Positions 15,510-24,022 of a stretch of DNA of 64,000 nucleotides are shown one piece after another. A model generated the notes under the pieces. It was not told the origin of the DNA and ran no database searches. It saw nothing but the letters and a program-made list of their open reading frames with translations. The position numbers and the translations under genes were made by a program. Source of the DNA: Candidatus Sumerlaeota bacterium (GTDB lineage: Bacteria > Sumerlaeota > Sumerlaeia > SLMS01 > JAHLLQ01); contig JASGMJ010000003.1 of assembly GCA_030156535.1 (NCBI GenBank), positions 124,001 to 188,000 of the forward strand, in the 5' to 3' direction. Numbering within the stretch: the first letter of the stretch is position 1; each line of letters starts with the position of its first letter.

Positions 15510-16841
15510 ATGACTTTCGACGCCCTTCTCCTTCATCCGTCCCTGCTTGCCGCGATCGCCGATCTCGGATTCGAGCACCCCACCCCCGTTCAGGCGCAGG
15601 CGATCCCGCCAGCCCTGGAGGGACGCGACGTTCTCGGCAAGGCCCAGACGGGCACGGGCAAGACGGCGGCCTTTGCGCTGCCGATCCTGCACCGCCTGCT
15701 GCCTGCCTCCACCCCGCGCCTGCGGGCGCTGGTCATCACGCCGACGCGCGAGTTGGCCCAACAGGTCCACGATCACATCGCCGCGCTGGCGCGCCACACG
15801 CCGCTGCACGGGCATTGCGTGGTGGGGGGCGACGACATGCGCCAGCAGGAGGACCGGATCCGGCGCGGCTGCGACTGGCTCGTGGCGACGCCCGGGCGTT
15901 TCGCCGACCACTTGCGCCGCGACTACGTGGACGTCGGGGCGCTGGAGGTGCTGGTTCTCGACGAAGGCGACCGCCTGCTCGAGCTCGGGTTCCTGCCCGA
16001 CATCCAAGAGATCACGAGCTATCTGCCGCCGCGCCGCCAGACAATGCTCTTCTCCGCGACCCTGCCGGCGGAAATGCAGGGACTCGCGCGTCAGTTGCTT
16101 GACTCACCCGTGCGGATCGACATCGGGACCACGGCGCCGCCGTCCCCGGTGTCCGAGGAAGTCTGGCCCGTCGCCGCGCGCCAAAAGTTCGAGCTGCTGG
16201 CCGAGCTGATTCGCCGCCGTGGCATTCGCGGGGCGCTGGTGTTTTGCCGCACAAAGAAGCGCGCCGATGCGCTGGTGGGCAAGCTGGCCGCGTTGGGACA
16301 CAAGGTGGAGGTGTTGCACTCGGACCGTTCGATGCCCGAGCGCCGCAAGGCACTCGCGGCCTTCCGCAGCGGGAAGTGCGACTTCCTGGTGGCCACGGAT
16401 CTCGCCGCGCGCGGGCTCGACATTGACGAAGTGGGCTGGGTCGTGAACTACGATGTGCCGTCCGCGCCCGAGGACTACGTCCATCGTGCGGGGCGCACGG
16501 GGCGTGCGGGACGCACGGGAACGGCAATTTCGCTCATGGCGCCCAACGAGGAAATCCTGATCGCGAAGGCGGAACGCCTGACTCACCAGCGGCTGGCGTC
16601 GAGCAAGCTGGAGGATTTCGTTTACATCACCGAGCGCCAGTCCGGGCCCGCACCGCGCGAGCATTCCCACAAGCCGGCGGCATTCAACACGCGCGCGGCC
16701 AGCCGCGAGAAGAAGGAATCGCCCTTCACCCGCACGGGCAAGGCGCGCCCGGCCTACGAAGTCCCCGACCCGGAAAAGGAACGCCAGAAAACAAAACGCA
16801 GGCGCTCCCGAATCAAGAAGCGCCTGCCGCATGAAAAATAG
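15510..16841 (+). CDS. DEAD-box RNA helicase (RhlE-like) with DEGD motif II
   Basis: An ATP-dependent RNA helicase of 443 residues. Motifs in order: Q motif HPTPVQAQAI, motif I AQTGTGKT (residues 45-52), Ia TPTRELAQQV, Ib TPGRF, motif II DEGD (residues 151-154, normally DEAD), motif III SATLP, then RecA-like domain 2 with ALVFCRTKKRADAL, TDLAARGLDI and motif VI HRAGRTGRAG. The C-terminus is a Lys/Arg-rich tail (KTKRRRSRIKKRLP) likely to bind RNA. The start was placed just before the Q motif; the frame stays open upstream, so a longer N-terminus cannot be excluded. The Ala-to-Gly change in motif II keeps the metal-binding DE pair. Confidence 0.93.
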   Translation: MTFDALLLHPSLLAAIADLGFEHPTPVQAQAIPPALEGRDVLGKAQTGTGKTAAFALPILHRLLPASTPRLRALVITPTRELAQQVHDHIAALARHTPLHGHCVVGGDDMRQQEDRIRRGCDWLVATPGRFADHLRRDYVDVGALEVLVLDEGDRLLELGFLPDIQEITSYLPPRRQTMLFSATLPAEMQGLARQLLDSPVRIDIGTTAPPSPVSEEVWPVAARQKFELLAELIRRRGIRGALVFCRTKKRADALVGKLAALGHKVEVLHSDRSMPERRKALAAFRSGKCDFLVATDLAARGLDIDEVGWVVNYDVPSAPEDYVHRAGRTGRAGRTGTAISLMAPNEEILIAKAERLTHQRLASSKLEDFVYITERQSGPAPREHSHKPAAFNTRAASREKKESPFTRTGKARPAYEVPDPEKERQKTKRRRSRIKKRLPHEK

Positions 16842-16849
16842 AGCCGGTT

Positions 16850-16975
16850 CTCAGTCGTCAGTCTTCAGTGCCCTCGTGTTTCCGGTTCCACTGGGATTGT
16901 TCCCTTCATCACTGCTCTGTCAGGCGTCCCAGCAGAACTGAAAACCGAGAACTGATAACTGAAAACTACACCAGC
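16850..16975. repeat. TCAGT-rich intergenic element with imperfect inverted ends
   Basis: Left end TCTCAGTCGTCAGTCTTCAG and right end ACTGATAACTGAAAACT carry the same TCAGT-type motif in opposite orientations, giving imperfect inverted ends around ~80 bp. The left end shares 17 of 19 bases with CAGTCGACAGTCTTCAGTT in dispersed repeat copy 1. It may be a partial relative of that family. It lies between the convergent helicase and zapA genes and could also help terminate transcription. Confidence 0.35.
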
Positions 16976-17286
16976 AACGCATCATCGACGCGTGCGAGCA
17001 GCTTTTCGAGGCGTGCGACGGCTTCTTTCTGCCGACGCAAATCTTCGGCAAGCTGCTCGGCTTCGTCGAGCATTTCGTGGGCAATGGACAAGTCACAGGC
17101 GAACTGGAAGGCCACCATCGCCGCCACCTTGTGAGGTGACAAGGCTCCGGCCCGCTCGCCGAGTTTGCGCAGCCGCTCGTTGACCTGAGCGGCGGCTTTC
17201 TCGACGTGGACTCTCTCCGCGGGCGCGATCTGCATTTTGATCTCGTGCCCGGCGACGATGACGGCGACTTCCTCAGACTGGCTCAT
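16966..17286 (-). CDS. zapA: Cell division protein ZapA
   Basis: ZapA bundles FtsZ filaments at the division site. The 106-residue protein has the N-terminal strand VAVIVAGHEIKMQIAPAE followed by YVEKAAAQVN-type helices (HVEKAAAQVNERLRKL), a conserved HKVAAMVAFQFACDLSIAHE segment and a C-terminal coiled coil, as in the ZapA family. Its start overlaps the 3' end of an upstream coiled-coil gene by 14 bases, suggesting the two are co-translated. Confidence 0.87.
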   Translation of the reverse strand: MSQSEEVAVIVAGHEIKMQIAPAERVHVEKAAAQVNERLRKLGERAGALSPHKVAAMVAFQFACDLSIAHEMLDEAEQLAEDLRRQKEAVARLEKLLARVDDALLV

Positions 17287-17914
17287 GGACCATCTCCACT
17301 TGGAGCAGCGCCTGTTCGGCGTTCTCGATGCGTTCGATCAGACCGTTGAGACGCTCGCGGGTTTCTTCATCCCGCTGGCGGGCTGCGGCCAATTGTTCTT
17401 CCATCTCGGCCTTGGCGCCTCGAAGAGATTCAAGCTCTTTTTCCATCTCGGCGTTGGCATTGACGCGGGCTTCGAGTTCCTCGATGCGGACGCGCATCTC
17501 CTCACGGCCGGCGGCGATTTCGGCTTTCTCGGTGTCGGCAAAGGCGAGGAGCTCACGGGCAACGTCGAGTTCGCTCTGGGCCTCGTCGCGGCTGCGGCAG
17601 GCACCATCGTGCCACTCTTCGAGCTGGGCGATGCGGGCGCGGGCGGCTTCGAGTTCGGTCTTGACGGTTTCGAGCTGCCCCGCGCTGGCAGCGGCAATTT
17701 CGAGCTCCGCCGCCCGGGCCGTGAGCGTCTCAAGGTCCGCCTTGGTTTGATCGTAATCAGCGACGGTGATCTTCAAACCGTCGTTTTCGGTCTCCAGCTG
17801 GTTCTTGGCGGTACGCAGCGCCTCGACTTCCTGGATCAAGCGGACAACACGTTCTTCCAAAAGGGAAACGACTTCAACCATCTCTATGAGTACCTCGTCT
17901 GCGGGATTTGTCAC
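17273..17914 (-). CDS. Coiled-coil protein adjacent to ZapA (ZapB-like role possible)
   Basis: A 213-residue, highly charged protein that is almost entirely coiled coil, with Glu/Ala/Leu heptads from residue ~15 to 205 and no membrane segment. Its N-terminus (VVSLLEERVVRLIQEVEALRT) resembles the short ZapB coiled coil, but the protein is over twice ZapB's ~80 residues. Overlap with zapA supports a role in Z-ring organisation. The start shown is GTG; an ATG at 17881 (MVEVVSLLEE) is a good alternative. No conserved family is recognised with certainty. Confidence 0.7.
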   Translation of the reverse strand: MTNPADEVLIEMVEVVSLLEERVVRLIQEVEALRTAKNQLETENDGLKITVADYDQTKADLETLTARAAELEIAAASAGQLETVKTELEAARARIAQLEEWHDGACRSRDEAQSELDVARELLAFADTEKAEIAAGREEMRVRIEELEARVNANAEMEKELESLRGAKAEMEEQLAAARQRDEETRERLNGLIERIENAEQALLQVEMVHEPV

Positions 17915-18195
17915 CTGGAACGGAGCAACGGGAGCAGGTGCATGGACTTGCCGAAAGCGTCTCGACAGCAGGCCAACAATGTCAACGCCAATGGCCTTTG
18001 TCGAAAAGGGTTTTACGAGCTTTCAGTTATCCACAACTTCCATGGTGCGCCCCTCATTCTGTGGAGAATCTAGAACCAATCCGAGGACGCGAGGCCACTG
18101 AAATCTGCTATTGATGGTGGATTTCCTCGATCAGGAGTGTTTTTCTCCCAACTTCAGAGAAGAATCGAAAAATCGGGGTTTGAGGCTCCCGACGA

Positions 18196-18699
18196 TCAAA
18201 AGACGCGGACGCTGTCGCCTTTGCCCGTGGCGGGGTTGGTGCCGAACAGCGTCAGGTCCCACTCGGCGGTCACGCCGTTGTTCGTCTGCGGGGCGAAGAA
18301 GAGTTTGTCGCCGGCGCGCAGGGGCAGCGGGGGATCGAAGGTCAGTTGCTGGGTGCCGAATCCGGGGGTGACGATGTAGAGCATATCCTGGTTGGTGGAG
18401 GTCCGGAGCTGGATTCCGCCGGGGTCGCCGACTCCCGTGCTGAAGTTGCCGTTGGCCAGAATCAGGCGGGTGACGTCGATTTCGCCGGCGGCCGCAAACG
18501 TGGTGGTGGCGGAGGAGGAGGAATCGTAGGTGATAACGATGGTGCGCACGCCGTTGCGGTCCAGGACCGTGGAATTGATGATGGCCTTGGCGGCCTGTTC
18601 CTCCTCGGCGGTGGGGCGGTTTTGGGCGATGAGGGCGGCGGTCCCCAGGAGAAGGACGGCACCGCTCAGGATCGCGCGCTTCTTGTTTTGTACATTCAT
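18196..18699 (-). CDS. Small secreted protein of unknown function
   Basis: A 167-residue protein with a clear Sec signal (KKRAILSGAVLLLGTAALIAQ). The mature part is beta-rich: VRTIVITYDSSSSATTTF, VTRLILANGNFS, MLYIVTPGFGTQQLTFDPP and FAPQTNNGVTAEWDLTLFG. No family is recognised; it looks like a single beta-sandwich domain that could bind at the cell surface. The ATG at 18699 follows a GAGGTG ribosome site. The 281 bp between it and the coiled-coil gene upstream on the map (17915-18195) hold nothing I can identify. Confidence 0.6.
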   Translation of the reverse strand: MNVQNKKRAILSGAVLLLGTAALIAQNRPTAEEEQAAKAIINSTVLDRNGVRTIVITYDSSSSATTTFAAAGEIDVTRLILANGNFSTGVGDPGGIQLRTSTNQDMLYIVTPGFGTQQLTFDPPLPLRAGDKLFFAPQTNNGVTAEWDLTLFGTNPATGKGDSVRVF

Positions 18700-18786
18700 G
18701 CCAGCACCTCGGTTGGTGGTAAGGGTCTCTTTGTGCAAGGGGACGCCGAAAGGGCGTGCGGTTGCAATCCCGGCGTGTAAAAGAAG

Positions 18787-18811
18787 TCCGCCGGGCGGTG
18801 GGCCCGGCGGA
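18787..18811 (-). terminator. Intrinsic terminator of sucD
   Basis: A perfect 10-bp stem (TCCGCCGGGC / GCCCGGCGGA) with a 5-base loop. On the minus strand it is followed by CTTCTTTTAC, a U-rich tail, and begins 30 bp after the sucD stop codon. This is a well-formed Rho-independent terminator. Confidence 0.8.
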
Positions 18812-18841
18812 GGTTGGGAAGAGTCTTGAGGCGGAAGTGGC

Positions 18842-19726
18842 TCAGGCGGTGGTGCTGCCGAGGAGTTCCTTCACGATGCCGGGGATTTCGCCGGGGAGCT
18901 TGGCGGTGCGGACACCGCAGGCTTCAAAGGCGGCAAGCTTTTCCTGGGCGGTGCCTTCGCCGCCGCTGATGATGGCGCCGGCGTGGCCCATGCGCTTGCC
19001 TGGGGGAGCGGTGAGTCCGGCGACGAATCCGACGACGGGTTTGGTCATCTGGTCGCGGACGAAGGCCGCAGCGTCCTGCTCGTCGGTACCGCCGATTTCA
19101 CCGATGACGACGACGGCGTCGGTGCCCGGGTCCTTCTCGAACAGGGCCAGGAGATCGGTGAACGTCGAGCCGATGATCGGGTCGCCACCGATGCCCACGC
19201 AGGTGCTCTGGCCGAGTCCGGCGGACGTCAGTTCCCAGACGACCTCGTAGGTCAGCGTGCCGGAGCGGGAGATGACGCCGATGTTGCCCTTCTTGTGGAT
19301 GTGCCCGGGCATGATGCCGACCTTGGCAAGGCCGGGGCTGATGACGCCGGGGCAGTTGGGGCCGACAAAGCGCTTCCCAAGGCGCTTGGCCTCGTGGAAG
19401 ACCTTCATCATCTGGATGGTGGGGACGCCTTCGGTGATGATGATGACGACTTCGATGCCGGTCTCGAAGGCTTCGAGCGCTGCGTCGGCGGCGAAGGCGG
19501 GCGGAACGTAGATAATGCTGGTGTTGGCACCGGTTTCGCGGACGGCGTGCTCGACGGTGTTGAAGACGGGCACGGTTTCCAGTGTCGTTTGCCCGCCCTT
19601 GCCGGGGGTGACGCCGGCGACGACATTGGTGCCGTAGTTAATCATCTGCTGGCCATGGAACTGCCCTTCGCGGCCAGTAATTCCTTGGATCAGGAGACGG
19701 GTATCCTGGTTGACCAGAATCGCCAT
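18842..19726 (-). CDS. sucD: Succinyl-CoA synthetase, alpha subunit
   Basis: The alpha subunit binds CoA and carries the phospho-histidine in the TCA-cycle conversion of succinyl-CoA to succinate with ATP/GTP formation. The 294 residues match the usual length. Visible are the CoA-binding Rossmann region ([19 protein letters not shown]), [13 protein letters not shown], and the active-site segment [19 protein letters not shown] with His248. The beta subunit (sucC), normally adjacent, is absent; upstream lies the lpxK intergenic region. It is therefore a single-gene unit ended by the terminator at 18787-18811. Confidence 0.96.
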   Translation of the reverse strand: MAILVNQDTRLLIQGITGREGQFHGQQMINYGTNVVAGVTPGKGGQTTLETVPVFNTVEHAVRETGANTSIIYVPPAFAADAALEAFETGIEVVIIITEGVPTIQMMKVFHEAKRLGKRFVGPNCPGVISPGLAKVGIMPGHIHKKGNIGVISRSGTLTYEVVWELTSAGLGQSTCVGIGGDPIIGSTFTDLLALFEKDPGTDAVVVIGEIGGTDEQDAAAFVRDQMTKPVVGFVAGLTAPPGKRMGHAGAIISGGEGTAQEKLAAFEACGVRTAKLPGEIPGIVKELLGSTTA

Positions 19727-19867
19727 GCTTCTCTCTTTCCTGTCGAATAGATCCGTGCAACTCTCGCCGGGCCAGCGTTTTCGCGGTCTCGGCGTTCAAT
19801 GTTCCCTTGCTGGTCCCTGACCGCCGGGGGGGTCAAGACGGAAGGGAAGCACACGGTATCATTGGGT

Positions 19868-19987
19868 GCATCTCGCGGCTCTGTGAGGCGCCTCCCGGAG
19901 AAGTCTCGGGGTCGCGGTTGTCAGTTTTCAGTTTGGTGGCCTGAGGTCCGGACGCTGCGGGCTGCGATCAAGACATGGCGGGACGGA
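19868..19987 (+). repeat. Dispersed intergenic repeat, copy 2
   Basis: About 120 bp aligning to copy 1 from GCATC through CCCGGAGAAG, TTCAGTTTGGTGG and CTGCGATCAAGACATGG to GACGGAA. It occupies the 377-bp gap (19727-20103) between divergent sucD and lpxK and ends ~115 bp before lpxK. I see no gene in the gap. Confidence 0.7.
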
Positions 19988-20103
19988 AGACGTTGATTTT
20001 CGAGAAGGTTATCCCCCCAACTTCGGTTGCCTGACGCGGGTCAGGTAGCGCAAGATTCGGGGCGGGCACATCTTGCCTATTCAGGAAGGGACTTTTCGCC
20101 ACC

Positions 20104-21237
20104 ATGCCGCTCGACCAATTGCATCGCCGTATTGCCGACGACGAGATTCCGGAGAGTCCGCTGGAGCGGTTGCTCCAGAACGGCCTCGCTGCCGTCGCGC
20201 CGTTCTATGGCGCGGGGGCGTGGACACACCGGGTGCTCCACGATTTGGGCCTGCGCCAGCGCCGCATGCTGCCCGTCCCTGTTTTTTCGGTCGGTAATGT
20301 CACGGTTGGCGGCACGGGGAAAACGCCGTTTACGATTTGGCTGACCGAGTGGCTGCGCGAGGAAGGGCGCCGCCCGGCCGTGCTCTCGCGCGGGTACGGG
20401 CGGGCGGACGAGGACGCACTCACCATTGTGCACGATGGGCGCAGGCCGCGTACCACCGCCGACGAGGCGGGCGACGAGCCGCTGTTGATTGCTGAATCGC
20501 TCGGCGACGTTCCCGTGCTGGCGTGCTCGGACCGCTATAAGGCCGGCAGGCACGCGCTCAAACGCTTCGCCGTCGACACGCTGGTGCTCGACGACGGGTT
20601 GCAGCACGTGATGCTGGGGCGCCAGGCAGAGATCATCCTCATCGATGCCACACGTCCGCCCTCGCGCCTGCGTCTGTTTCCGCGTGGCACGCTGCGCGAA
20701 CCGCTCACGGTGCTGGGGCGTGCGCATCTGATCGTGCTGACGCGGTGCGACCAGGCGCGCGGCGCAAAGAAGCTGGCACGCAAACTGGCGGCGCGTCATC
20801 GCTCGGCCACCGTTGTTTCCACGCGTCTCGTCCCGCGTTCGTTGAGGAACGTGCGGACAGGCGAGAAGCACACGCTCGAGAAGATCAAGGGCGCGCGGGT
20901 GCTCGTGGCATGCGGAGTGGCCAACCCCGATTCCGTGCGCAAGACAGTGGAGAAACTCGGCGCGCGGGTGGTGCGTTTGCGGGCGTTGCCGGATCATGCC
21001 GAGCCAAGCCGCCGCGAGGTGGAGCGCTGGGAGACGCAGCGCCGCAAGGCGCGTGCGGATTACATCGTGGTGACGGAGAAGGACGCGGTGAAGCTGCGCG
21101 AACATTCGAATCTCCCCGCCCGCATTCTGTCGCTCGAAGTGGGGATGGCCTTTGCAACCCCGCGCGACGGGGCGGCCGCCAAGAAGGTTCTGCGCGCCCG
21201 CCTGCACAGCCGTCCCGTGCGGGGTCTGCTGCGCTGA
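20104..21237 (+). CDS. lpxK: Tetraacyldisaccharide 4'-kinase
   Basis: LpxK phosphorylates the 4' position of the lipid A precursor at the inner membrane, showing that this organism makes LPS. The 377-residue protein is longer than the usual 325-340. It contains an N-terminal membrane-associated region, then the P-loop segment VFSVGNVTVGGTGKTPF (residues 60-76), LSRGYGR, GDEPLLIA, DTLVLDDGLQH (catalytic DDG), LFPRGTLREPL and a C-terminal DYIVVTEKDAVKL. The start has an AAGGGA site. No other lipid A genes are adjacent. Confidence 0.95.
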   Translation: MPLDQLHRRIADDEIPESPLERLLQNGLAAVAPFYGAGAWTHRVLHDLGLRQRRMLPVPVFSVGNVTVGGTGKTPFTIWLTEWLREEGRRPAVLSRGYGRADEDALTIVHDGRRPRTTADEAGDEPLLIAESLGDVPVLACSDRYKAGRHALKRFAVDTLVLDDGLQHVMLGRQAEIILIDATRPPSRLRLFPRGTLREPLTVLGRAHLIVLTRCDQARGAKKLARKLAARHRSATVVSTRLVPRSLRNVRTGEKHTLEKIKGARVLVACGVANPDSVRKTVEKLGARVVRLRALPDHAEPSRREVERWETQRRKARADYIVVTEKDAVKLREHSNLPARILSLEVGMAFATPRDGAAAKKVLRARLHSRPVRGLLR

Positions 21238-21277
21238 GACCAGCGGGGCCTTGCGGCGTCGTAGCAGCGATCTTTCT

Positions 21278-22525
21278 CTACGCCATGGTATCGAGCGGGC
21301 TGAGGACTTCCTCGAACTCAAGGCGTGAAATCACGCCATCGTGCATCAGTCGTCTGCCTTCCTCTTCCAGCGAGCCCGCCTGATGTTTGACGGCTTGCGC
21401 GGCGATTTCGTGAGGCGAGCTTCCGGCGAGAATGATCTCGCGGATTTCCTCGGTGACGGTGAGCAGCTCGAAGAGCGCCGTGCGCGCGAGATAACCGGTC
21501 TGCCCGCAGGCTTCGCAGCCGCGCGAGCGGTACGAGCCAAGTGCTTCGTCGTGGAAGCGGCACTGCGGACAGAGCCGGCGCACGAGCCGCTGGGCCACGG
21601 CACCGCTGAGCGCCGAACCCACGAGATACGGTTCCACTCCCATCGAGAGCAGGCGCGAGATGACCCACGAGGCGCGCCCGGCGTGCAGCGTGGAGAGAAG
21701 CAGGTGCCCCGTCATGGCAGCCTGGATGCCGATGCGCGCGGTGGCGGGATCGCGGATTTCGCCAATCAGGATCACGTTTGGATCGTGGCGCAGCGTGGCG
21801 CGCAGCACCTCGTCGAAGGTCACGCCCTGGGATTCGTTGATCTGCACCTGGCTGGCGAATCCGAGGACGCTCTCCACGGGATCCTCGATGGTCACCATGT
21901 TGAGGCGGTCGGGGCGCAGTTCGTTCAGGCGGCGCAGCATGGCATAGAGCGTGGTTGTCTTGCCGCTGCCGCTGGACCCGGTGAGGAGGACGGCGCCTTC
22001 CATCTTCTGGAGCAGCACATTGAGCCCATCGAAGACGGCGGGCGACATACCGAGTTGTTCGAGGCGGTCGGGCGCCTGGGTGGCATGGGGAAAGCGCACG
22101 GCGAGGCTTTCGCCGAGGATGGTGGGGAGAAAGGACACGCGGAGGATTCTGGTCTCGCCTGCGGGTTCGGGGCTCCATTCGATGCGGCCGTCCTGGGGCT
22201 TGGTTTGCAGGTAGGCGGGGAGGCGGGCGAGCACCTTGAAGCGGGCCAGCAGGTGGTCCTGGCGTTCGGGGGGAATGTCGGCGAGGTGATGGAGTCTGCC
22301 ATCGATGCGTGCGCGCACGGCCAGCCCGGCGGGGCGGGGCTGGATGTGGAGATCGGAGCAGTGCAGGGCAGCAGCCATGTGGAGAATGCAGTCGGCGGCG
22401 CCGACGGCCCACTCGTCGCTGAGGGGCAGAAGGTCGAGTTGCTCCTGCAGCGTGGGCGGCGGCCCGGCTTCACTTTCGCCCACGGGCAGCTTCTCGATGT
22501 TCTTCGATTTGCGGCCAAACATCAT
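21278..22525 (-). CDS. GspE/PilB-family secretion or pilus assembly ATPase
   Basis: A hexameric ATPase that powers type II secretion or type IV pilus extension from the cytoplasmic face. In the 415-residue product: N2-domain CSDLHIQPRPAGLAVRARIDG, Walker A TGSSGSGKTTTLYAML (~residues 182-197), Asp box TIEDPVE, Walker B VILIGEIRDPATA, His box GHLLLSTLHAG, and a zinc tetracysteine module (CPQC ... CEAC). The tetracysteine favours PilB/GspE over PilT. The N-terminal N1 domain is short. The start is placed at the ATG pair before FGRKSKN; the frame stays open upstream. No other secretion genes adjoin it. Confidence 0.88.
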   Translation of the reverse strand: MMFGRKSKNIEKLPVGESEAGPPPTLQEQLDLLPLSDEWAVGAADCILHMAAALHCSDLHIQPRPAGLAVRARIDGRLHHLADIPPERQDHLLARFKVLARLPAYLQTKPQDGRIEWSPEPAGETRILRVSFLPTILGESLAVRFPHATQAPDRLEQLGMSPAVFDGLNVLLQKMEGAVLLTGSSGSGKTTTLYAMLRRLNELRPDRLNMVTIEDPVESVLGFASQVQINESQGVTFDEVLRATLRHDPNVILIGEIRDPATARIGIQAAMTGHLLLSTLHAGRASWVISRLLSMGVEPYLVGSALSGAVAQRLVRRLCPQCRFHDEALGSYRSRGCEACGQTGYLARTALFELLTVTEEIREIILAGSSPHEIAAQAVKHQAGSLEEEGRRLMHDGVISRLEFEEVLSPLDTMA

Positions 22526-22674
22526 GGCGTTCTCATCCAGTGGCGCGGTGGCGTTGGAGTTCTCTGAGGGGGCAAAACCCCGGGAGCAGTTTAGGGTTGT
22601 CGTACCTCGGGGGGGGACCGTAGACGCTGTTCGCTCTCGGACCCTGTCGAAACGATGTCTACGGAGGATGGTGG

Positions 22675-24012
22675 ATGACGACGGGCATGACAATCAGGTT
22701 CTGGCTTCGTGCTGGGGCCGTGCTACTTTCTTGTGCTCCCTTTGTTGTTGGAGCCCAGGCGCTGGATCCGCTGGCGGGTTCCGAGATGGTACACGCCGCC
22801 CCCGAGCCGGCAGACCCCGCTCCGGTGGATGGTGCCGTTGCGCCCGAGGCTCCCGCGCCCACGCCCGCACCGGTGGAGAGCCCTTCGGCCCCATGGTATG
22901 CCCGGGTGCAGGAATTCCAGCAGTATCAGACCCACAATGAGGGACTGAATCACCTGGTGACGGCCCTGCAAGGGATGGACGCCGTGGGGACTCAGTCGTT
23001 GAACGCGCTGAATCCGGCGCTGGAGAACATTCTCAGGAACGGATGGGTGGCCCCGCACTCCGAGGTCGTCTCGGCGTTGCAGACACTGGCGGCTCCGATT
23101 GAGTCCGCCATTGCGTGCGGCGAGGCGCCGGCCTTTCTGCTTCCTCCGATGCGAGGCTTTGACGATCCGGCGCCGAACGTCTACTCCATCGTGGCGCTCA
23201 ACAAACTGATGCTCGTGCAGGCCGAAGGCCATCTTGCGGCCGGGCGGGCGGACGAGGCCGCGCGCATTGCCCGCGCCGCGCTGGGGTACTCCTGGTACTT
23301 GCGTGCCGACGACTACCCGATTCTGTATCACGCGGTTTCGCTCTCGAACACACAGCGCTGCTTCCCGACCCTGCAGCGCATCGTGAAGAGCCCACTGCTG
23401 TCCGACGACGCGCGCAAGGCGATCGGCTCGGACCTTTTCAAGCTGGACACGCAATGGCCGCCGCTCTCGCGCGCCGTGGCACGCGAGGGCTCGATGTCCA
23501 TGGACTATGCCCGGCGAATGCTTAACGACGAGAAAGAGCGCGAGAAGGTGTTGGCGTCTCTTGCCCATTTGCCCAAGCAAAAGGTTCTGTTCCTCGAATC
23601 GTTGCGCAGGTTCGGGTCGGACGAGGCGGCCGTCCGGCGTTTGTGGAGCGGGTGGTTTCAGTTCGCGACCAAACCCGCGTGGGAGCGTGCACCCAGTGAC
23701 GCCGAGTCCCTGATGGAGCTGGCCGCCGAATTGAAGATGCTCGAGCCACTGCCCGACTTTCGCGAAGTGGCCTTCCGCGACGATCTGTGCCGGACGAGCC
23801 TGCGCCTGACGATGGCACTCGTGGCGGTTCGCTCAAACAAGCAGGAAGCCGCAAAGACCTTTCTCGATCCGTTCGACGGCCAGCCGCTGCGCGTGACGGC
23901 CGACCGCGTCTACAGCGTCGGGCCTGATGGCGTGGATGACCGCGGGGGCAAACGCTTCGAACTTGAAAAAGGCGTGAACAGCCCGGGGGACATCACGGTG
24001 ATGCTGCGCTAG
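22675..24012 (+). CDS. Secreted helical-repeat protein with C-terminal YSVGPDG box
   Basis: A 445-residue exported protein. A signal peptide (RFWLRAGAVLLSCAPFVVGAQA) is followed by an Ala/Pro-rich linker (~residues 38-70). A long alpha-helical domain comes next, and the C-terminus contains DPFDGQPLR ... YSVGPDGVDD. That closing box recurs in many secreted proteins of Planctomycetota/Verrucomicrobiota-like genomes, often noted near type II secretion pseudopilins, where it resembles the pseudopilin tail. The adjacent divergent GspE/PilB gene gives mild support to such a link. GGAGG lies upstream of the ATG. The function is unknown. Confidence 0.7.
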   Translation: MTTGMTIRFWLRAGAVLLSCAPFVVGAQALDPLAGSEMVHAAPEPADPAPVDGAVAPEAPAPTPAPVESPSAPWYARVQEFQQYQTHNEGLNHLVTALQGMDAVGTQSLNALNPALENILRNGWVAPHSEVVSALQTLAAPIESAIACGEAPAFLLPPMRGFDDPAPNVYSIVALNKLMLVQAEGHLAAGRADEAARIARAALGYSWYLRADDYPILYHAVSLSNTQRCFPTLQRIVKSPLLSDDARKAIGSDLFKLDTQWPPLSRAVAREGSMSMDYARRMLNDEKEREKVLASLAHLPKQKVLFLESLRRFGSDEAAVRRLWSGWFQFATKPAWERAPSDAESLMELAAELKMLEPLPDFREVAFRDDLCRTSLRLTMALVAVRSNKQEAAKTFLDPFDGQPLRVTADRVYSVGPDGVDDRGGKRFELEKGVNSPGDITVMLR

Positions 24013-24022
24013 AGAGCAGGGC

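Noticed and set aside
17915-18195. Possible 6S RNA near zapA
   Set aside because: 6S RNA is often linked to zapA, but I could not see the long open-bubble hairpin in this 281-bp gap or in the shorter gap after zapA.
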